Shown here one piece after another: positions 57,949 to 64,000 of a stretch of 64,000 nucleotides of DNA (the first letter of the stretch is position 1; the number at the start of each line of letters is the position of its first letter). The position numbers and the translations under genes were made by a program. The stretch comes from Fremontodendron californicum (lineage: Eukaryota; Streptophyta; Magnoliopsida; Malvales; Malvaceae). Below the pieces are notes generated by a model. It ran no database searches. It saw only the letters and a program-made list of their open reading frames with translations, and was not told where the DNA came from. The stretch covers positions 20,625,010 to 20,689,009 of the forward strand of contig JAULJL010000002.1 of assembly GCA_030761205.1 (NCBI GenBank), read 5' to 3'.

Positions 57949-59569
57949 ACTATTAGAGAGTCAGGCCTAGAATTAGTCATGTGTTATCAAAGTCTCGATT
58001 TTGGTTGGTTTAATTGGTATTTAATTTGAATTCCCGCATTTTTTAATAAGGAGAAATTTGAAAATAATAAAATATTTTAAATATGTTCATACTCATGTGC
58101 ATGCATTTTATTATTGTTCTCTAGCTATTTAGGTTGTATATTATAATTGCTTGTTGGTTAATGCGTTACACTATTCTTGAATGTTTTAATTGCTAGGGCA
58201 TTTAGAATAAGGTTTGTAGAATAGGTAGTGAAAGGTTTGTTATTTCTCCACACACACTACACGTGCATTTGCATTTGCATATCATGAATCCCATACCCGG
58301 GTTCCGTCCTTTTAAGTGGGAGTAAAGTAACTACACCTTCGTGATGATCCTCCGTATGGGCTTAGGAAAGTATACTCTAACGAATTGAACCCGCTTTTAT
58401 CGGGGTGCCTTACTAGCCTTCACTGGCGACAGTGAGGAACAATTCGGGGCCTTAGAACCGATTCACCCTCATATAGTGAACCTAGGCGAAGCCATGCCGG
58501 ATTTCCGTTAGATATACTGAAAATAGGAACACATGGAGGGACATTTCTAAACCTTTTGTTACCTATTTTACACTTTGAATAAGTGTGGTAGATCGGGCAA
58601 CGACATACGTACATCTCCCGTAATAAATGTGATACTCCGCCTCGAAGGCATCGTGATGCCTAAATAAGCAGATATTGTTAGGGCAGATGTTCATTAGCTG
58701 TTTTTTTTTTTAAATAAAAAAAAAATCATTTTTCAAGCATTTTTGCATGTTGCACATTTCATGCATGTGTGAATAGAGCATGTACATTCTGGTTGTACTA
58801 TTGATCTCGTTTTTGCAATAAATAGTTGGTAATCTCATTTGGTGATTTCATAAAACCGGTAGTGTTGCATGAACATTTGGACATTGTACCATAGTAGGAT
58901 CCACTACCCCGAAATTCTTTTGAAAATAACATGATTGGTTTTTCATAGGAAAAAAAAAACATGTTTCAAAAAATCATAAATTTGGAGGCAAATCTTGCAT
59001 AATGAGATTTTTGAATAATCAAGATTTAGGTCCCACCAATTTCGTGTAATCATTGGTTAATTTATTTGTATCATTTTGACATCATGTCACAGTCCTAACA
59101 TGCATGGTTATTCATTGTAGAATACATTTGTGATATACATGGTCATTCTTTGTACCTACCTTTGTATTAATTCATTTATTCTTAGCAATTATCATTTTGA
59201 CATCATAACATGCATGTTTCTTCATTGTAGAATACATTTGTGATATACATGGTCATTCTTTGTACTTACCTTTGTATTAATTTATTTAGTCTTAGCATGT
59301 ATCATTTTGACATCATAGCATGCATGGTCATTCATTGTAGAATACGTTTATGGCATGCATGGTCATTATTTGTATATACTTGTGCATCAATTTATTCTTT
59401 TTTTTTTTTTAAATGCATCATGTTGGCATTAGATTCCATCCATAGCATACATAGTCATCATAATTTCTCTGTATATGTTCATGCATTAATCATTAGTATA
59501 TTCATGCACATAGGAATAGAGCATGTACATTCACAATTGTATTCTTAATCTCATGACATTTTCATTTGC
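57949..59569 (+). other. 5' leader of E4
   Basis: The first 750 bp are homologous to the leaders of E2 and E3 (block around 'acccgggttccgtcctttta' near 58295). The rest is specific to E4, with repeated 'catggtcattctttgta' phrases around 59100-59370. No gene is evident, and the ORF1 of E2/E3 is absent. Confidence 0.65.
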
Positions 59570-60495
59570 ATGGAAGGGGTTCGAGATATGAGGAATAAAT
59601 CGGAGGAACGGTTGGGTGTTTTGGAACGCAACCAAGAGGAATGTGGACATGAAATCTGGGAAGTGAAAGAACAACTTGCCAAATTGCTGAAAATGGTTGA
59701 GGATATGGGTAAGAGTAAAAAGGAACTTTCTGAGGGCTCTGTATTGCCTTTGGATCAACCAAAACCATTAGGTCCAGAACATACAATCCTTGCTGGATCC
59801 TACACTTGTCAATGCCACAAAGGTTGCAATCCTGATGAAATTGGGGACAAAATCATGGAAATAATTAAACCTGAGAGCCTGATACCAAAGATAGAAACCT
59901 TGGTCCATGTACCATACCTGCAAACAGTTATAGGTCCAAACCAGTATCCCCACCCTACTATGGTCCAATCGTCCATTGGGACGACCACTACGGGATTCCT
60001 GAATCCCACTCCATCATCACCAACTGCCAGTTCATACTATTTTCCTCATCAATCACCTTATCCAGTATCTGGGATAGGAACCTCGAGCTATGTACAACCT
60101 CCAAAAGCCCTAGTCCAAATCCATACCCTTACCATGCTGTTCCGCCACATCTCCATGTAAACACTCCGGTTCGGACCATAGCGCCACCACTAAGTGCCCC
60201 AACTCCTAGGCCATATGTGACTAAGAAACGACCCCAGGATAAGACCCAAATGCCTTTTGATCCCATTCCAATCAGCTATCGAGAGCTTCTCCCTATACTG
60301 ATCCAAAATCACATGGTTGCCTGTGTCCCATTGAAATCCCTGTTACCACCATATCCAAAGAGGTATAATCCAAATGCAAGATGTGATTATCACTATGGAA
60401 TTGCTGGCCATAGTATTGAAGACTGTATGGCCTTCAAAAAGAAAGTGCAAACTCTTATAGATGCCAAGTGTGTTGTATCCAACAACACTGATTGA
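59570..60495 (+). pseudogene. First gag-like ORF of E4, no capsid domain
   Basis: The first part (59570-60160) has a charged coiled-coil N terminus (EERLGVLERNQEEC, EVKEQLAKLLKMVEDM) and a Pro/Ser/Tyr-rich tail. A frame change near 60130 leads to the second part (60217-60495). That part has DPIPISYRELLPILIQNH, LPPYPKRYNPNARCDYHYG and a CX2HX5HX4C knuckle (CDYHYGIAGHSIEDC), ending in a stop. The second part is a clear paralogue of the C-terminal end of the gag at 61381-62837. The capsid domain between the two parts is missing. It looks like a duplicated, internally deleted gag. Confidence 0.72.
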
Positions 60496-61380
60496 TAGAG
60501 GGTTGGGAAAGCGTCATTAGGATTGGGAGATTTACAGCGTTGAGGTGGAAAGACTTTGTTCTTATATAATGTAATAGGATTTGACTTTTTCAATAGCCGG
60601 CTCTTATAGCCTTAGGATGCTAGGAAGAATAAAGTGTTTGTAAAGACAGTTTTAACCACTGTTCAAATTTAATAAAACATGGTTTATACCATTGTGAATG
60701 TTGATATGAGAATGAATTGATTATGTTTATGAGAGGATGATGATTAAGTTCCTCCGATTCTTATTTCCTCCATGATATCTTCCCCTTTTGCATTTTGCAT
60801 CCAATCAATTAGTGGTCATACCATACATTCATACATGTATCATGTTGGCATCAGATTGCATTTATGCATTCGTAATCAGCATGATTTTTCTGTATATATC
60901 CATGCCTTAATTTGCTTATTACATACATCATGATTAGCATTAGATCGCATTCATGACACACATGGTTAGCATGATTTTCTTTGTATATACTCTGTATCAA
61001 TCATTCATTGTTTGCATGTATCATAATTGACACCATGTTGCATTCATAGGATATATGATCATTCATTGGGAAACATGCTAAAATGTACATGATCAGTCAT
61101 TGCATATATCCATGTGTTGATTTATTTATTCTTTGCTTGCAACATGATTGGCATTGTGATTGCATTTATTACATATATGGTCAGCATGTTTCCATTGTAC
61201 ATGTCCATACATCATATTGTTTAGGCTTCATATGCATCAAATGACAATCATGGCTCATTCATCATGACAAACATTTGGGGGAAATAAAACAGAAGTTGGC
61301 TTGGCTTTAGGAGTCTTTGAAATAATTTCTATTTCAAATCAGAAGAAGTACTGAGTACCCTTTTAATACAGGCTAGTGCT
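60496..61380 (+). other. Spacer between the two gag-like ORFs of E4
   Basis: AT-rich, with several phrases repeated from the leader ('catgattggcattgtg', 'tatatccatg'), and no ORF of note. The gag start context is 'gctagtgctATGGAG' at 61381, like the gag start in E2 and E3. Confidence 0.55.
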
Positions 61381-62837
61381 ATGGAGAATGAACAAGTTGC
61401 CCGAATGGAAAAAATGGAAAGGGAACAGAGAGAATTACGAGAACAGCAAGCAAAGTCTCAAGCAGAATCTAAGGATCAGATGACTAAATTGATGGAGCTA
61501 ATGTCTGTCGTAATCAAGGGAAAAGGATACATAGAAAACTTTGTCGCCAGGAAAGGGTTAGAGACACAAAAAGGTCAGAATGAGGTCGTAATGATTGATG
61601 CCCAGAACACAGTCAATGTCCTAAACTCAGATGATCCAGCTGAACAGGCAAAGTTGAAAAGGGTTGCAGTAAATGAGGTTGAGTTGGCAGATTCCCAAGG
61701 GAAATATCAGTTGCTAGATGAAAGGCTCCAGGCAGTAGAAAGAACAGATGTATTCGGGAGTTTAGATGCGAAAGAACGATGTTTGGTCTTCGATTTAGTC
61801 ATTCCTCCTAAGTTCAAGATTCTTGACTTTGTGAAATATGACGGGACGACTGATCCATCAGCCCACATCACTATGTTCTGCCGGAAGATGACAAGTCATA
61901 TAGATAATGATAAGCTTTTGATTCACTGCTTTCAGGATAGCCTCAGCGGATCCGTAATTAGGTGGTATAGTCAGTTGAGCAAGGATCAGATTCGCTCTTG
62001 GAATGACCTGGCTAGGGTTTTTCTAAACCAATACAAGCATATGACCGACACGGTGCCTGACCGTTTCACCTTGCAAAATATGAAGAAAAGAGCTACTGAG
62101 AGCTTCAAAGAATATGCGCAACGGTGGATGAGCCTGGCCGTCCAAGTACAACCGCCCTTAACTCAGAAGGAAACCACTGTCATGTTTGTGAATACACTGC
62201 AGGCCCCGTACAATGATATACTTGTCGGCAACACCACAAAGAATTTTTTGGACATGGTAATTTCAGGAGAGATAATTGAGAATGCTATCAAAGATGGGAA
62301 AATTGAAGGAGAAAGAAGATTCAAAACCAAGAAAAAAGGGCATCTGAAAATAAAAAGGAAGATACCCAAGTCGTGGAAGACTTTGCCCCACCTCCCCAAT
62401 TCTCCTCTTATCAGCCATTTTACTCTACCCTGAACAATGTCTCCCAAGGTTTTTATCCCTACCAACCAATGACTGCAACTACACCAGAATTTACATTTGT
62501 CTATCAATCGAACACCATTGGGAATAATCGAAGGGGGCATAAAAAGCGAAAAAGAAATCAGGTTGACCCGATTCCTGTGACATACAGTGAGCTATTACCT
62601 CAACTCATCTAGAATCACCTTGTAACACCCATGCAATTAGAGCCGTTGAAGCCTCCTTATCCGAGCTGGTATGATGCTAATGAGTGTTGTGGTTATCATT
62701 CTGGCAATCAAGGTCACTCAACAGACAACTGCCTCGCTTTGAAGTACAAGGTCAGAGATCTCATCAAGGCTGGTTCGATAAGTTTTGAAGAAAGGGAAGC
62801 CAAGTGTCATAAGAAACATTGTGCACGATCATATTAG
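61381..62837 (+). pseudogene. gag: Second gag of E4, Ogre-type
   Basis: The 61381 frame runs 350 codons. It opens with a coiled-coil N terminus (MEKMEREQRELREQQAKSQ). The capsid domain follows, with FVKYDGTTDPSAHITMFCRKM, CFQDSLSGSVIRWYSQLS and LQNMKKRATESFKEYAQRW. A frameshift lies near 62330. The next frame (to 62612) carries the Tyr/Pro-rich linker and DPIPVTYSELLPQLI. It ends in TAG at 62610-62612, where the first gag-like ORF has CAA (Q). The last piece (62631-62837) has the knuckle CGYHSGNQGHSTDNC and LKYKVRDLIKAGSISFEERE, then a stop. No protease follows. The gag is about 480 codons in all, with two breaks. Confidence 0.85.
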
Positions 62838-64000
62838 GGTTTTGACGCATGTAGTTCTATACACTGTGATGATGAAAGTATTTGTCTCATGTTAACATCT
62901 ACATGAATTAAATGAATTTTGAATTTTGAATTTTAAATGCTTTGTGTTTGTTGTGTTTTAACAACAACGTGAATTTGCAAAAACAAGCATTAAGGAAGTT
63001 TTAATAATGGATAGTCTCGAGAATATTGTTGATCATTGTTAGAAATGACCCAACACCCTCCCCTTCTTTTTTGGGCTTCTCTATACCTAAGCCTTGAATC
63101 AAGAACACTTGAAAGACCTAATGCTTCAAGGAATATGAATGATTGAACTTCAAAAAAAAAAAAGGAGAGAAGCATTGTCATTGCAGAATAAGCAAGGATG
63201 TAAATCCTAGTCTAGGCTATGAACAAAGAACGAACTTTTTGAAATTTTTCGAATTCCTTGAAACTCAAACAAATGAGACATTCTTTCAAGAATCTAGATT
63301 TTAGTAATTTGATCTGTGTCAAGGTTGTGCCAAAACCATTCATGTCATTTTCAACAAACCACAAAACACTAATTGCCCAAACATCACTTCATGATTGACA
63401 CCTTGGGGCACAATGATTAAACTAGATTATCCCTTGTCCAAGAGAAAACCCGTTTTCGGGTCATATTTTCCTTGTCTCTTCAAAGAACTCAGATTGGAAA
63501 CTCAGCCTTTTCAGTACAGACCTAGACTTGCTATGTTCCTCGTTGATACAAATTCTCATGGTTAATCAAATTAGGGCATCATATGTGGAAATGATGGATA
63601 CATGGTGAAGAAGGATGGGCCAACACATGAATCATTGGGGCATGAGATGAAAAATGAAAAATTTATGATATCATGCATATGAGAATTCGGATTATTCCAA
63701 AGTGCAAAATGAAATTCTGATTATCTATTTCCCCTGGGGATTGCTTTTTCAATATGAATATTTGTGCTTGACATGAGAAATGACCATCTTTCATATCCCT
63801 TTCGCATAAAAAGAAATTATCCATAGTCACCCCTTTTGAACAAAAAGAATTCTTTCTTCTTTGAACCCTGATCAAGGATCACCCTCTACACTAGGGGGCA
63901 AATGCAAGGAAATATCTTTTTAAAGATCGTTGAGAAATGAGTCCTAGCTCAAAGAAAGATGCAAAGCAAATGGAGCCCCAAATAAAGACGGGCTCACTCC
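62838..64000 (+). other. 3' region of E4 after gag
   Basis: No reverse transcriptase, RNase H or integrase signatures are visible on either strand. Near its end, 'tgatcaaggatcaccctcta' (63871-63890) matches the reverse complement of about 23165-23195 in the E3 3' untranslated region. So the sequence passes from gag directly into 3' untranslated sequence. Confidence 0.65.

Larger units (their letters stand above)
43839..64000 (+). mobile_element. Element E4, Ogre-related element without visible pol (plus strand, open to the right)
   Basis: Order: 5' LTR (43839-57928, split by element B), primer site at 57932, leader, first gag-like ORF (59570-60495), spacer, and second gag (61381-62837). Sequence homologous to the E3 3' untranslated region follows (match at 63870-63895). 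No protease, reverse transcriptase or integrase signature appears after gag, where it would be expected. It therefore looks like a non-autonomous element of the kind called TR-GAG. Its 3' end lies beyond the window, so pol elsewhere cannot be fully excluded. The left flank is TATAT (43834-43838). Confidence 0.8.

Overview
The window is plant nuclear DNA, almost certainly from a eudicot with a repeat-rich genome; I cannot name the species. It is AT-rich and contains no ordinary host gene. It consists of nested Ty3/gypsy LTR retrotransposons of the Tat/Ogre and Athila lineages. The evidence is LTR pairs with TG...CA ends, primer sites for tRNA-Arg (Ogre type) and tRNA-Asp (Athila type), polypurine tracts, and decayed gag and pol reading frames.

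Layout: 1-3875 is the 3' end of a plus-strand Tat/Ogre-like element (E1), with tandem repeats, a polypurine tract and a 2.2 kb LTR. 3876-14590 is the 5' part of a minus-strand Ogre-like element (E2): gag, ORF1, primer site and a 4.8 kb LTR. 14591-15029 is an older LTR fragment. 15030-43838 is a minus-strand Ogre-like element (E3). It runs from a 5.2 kb 3' LTR through tandem repeats, pol, gag and ORF1 to the start of its 5' LTR. Its integrase region is split by a complete plus-strand Athila-like element (A, 24002-34613, target duplication ACACT). Its 5' LTR is interrupted at 43839 by a plus-strand Ogre-related element (E4, 43839 to beyond 64000), which shows two gag-like regions and no pol. The LTR of E4 is in turn split by a minus-strand Athila-derived element (B, 46222-55060, target duplication CATGT).

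The most remarkable part is element B. It has lost the whole of pol and the capsid part of gag. It keeps the primer site, the polypurine tract, a gag-like ORF and two LTRs that differ at only about six positions by eye. In place of pol it carries two uninterrupted cargo ORFs on its coding strand. The first is a 178-residue protein with the basic-plus-cysteine signature of the nucleic-acid-binding cysteine-rich proteins of carlavirus-type plant viruses. The second is a 215-residue LOG-family (LONELY GUY, cytokinin-activating phosphoribohydrolase) protein with an intact PGGxGTxxE motif and no introns. The cargo is bracketed by two diverged copies of the element's own 3' untranslated sequence. 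Each ORF is preceded by a splice-acceptor-like sequence and a TATA-like sequence. This looks like a recently mobile, non-autonomous retrotransposon that carries a growth-related host-type enzyme and a virus-type regulator.

The other elements are decayed. Paired comparison of E2 and E3 shows that many stop codons are C-to-T changes of CAG or CAA, as expected for long-term cytosine methylation. E3 lacks its protease and the N-terminal half of reverse transcriptase. A has lost the second catalytic aspartate of integrase. Shared leader and 3' sequences suggest that E4 depends on Ogre-type partners and B on Athila-type partners for mobilisation.
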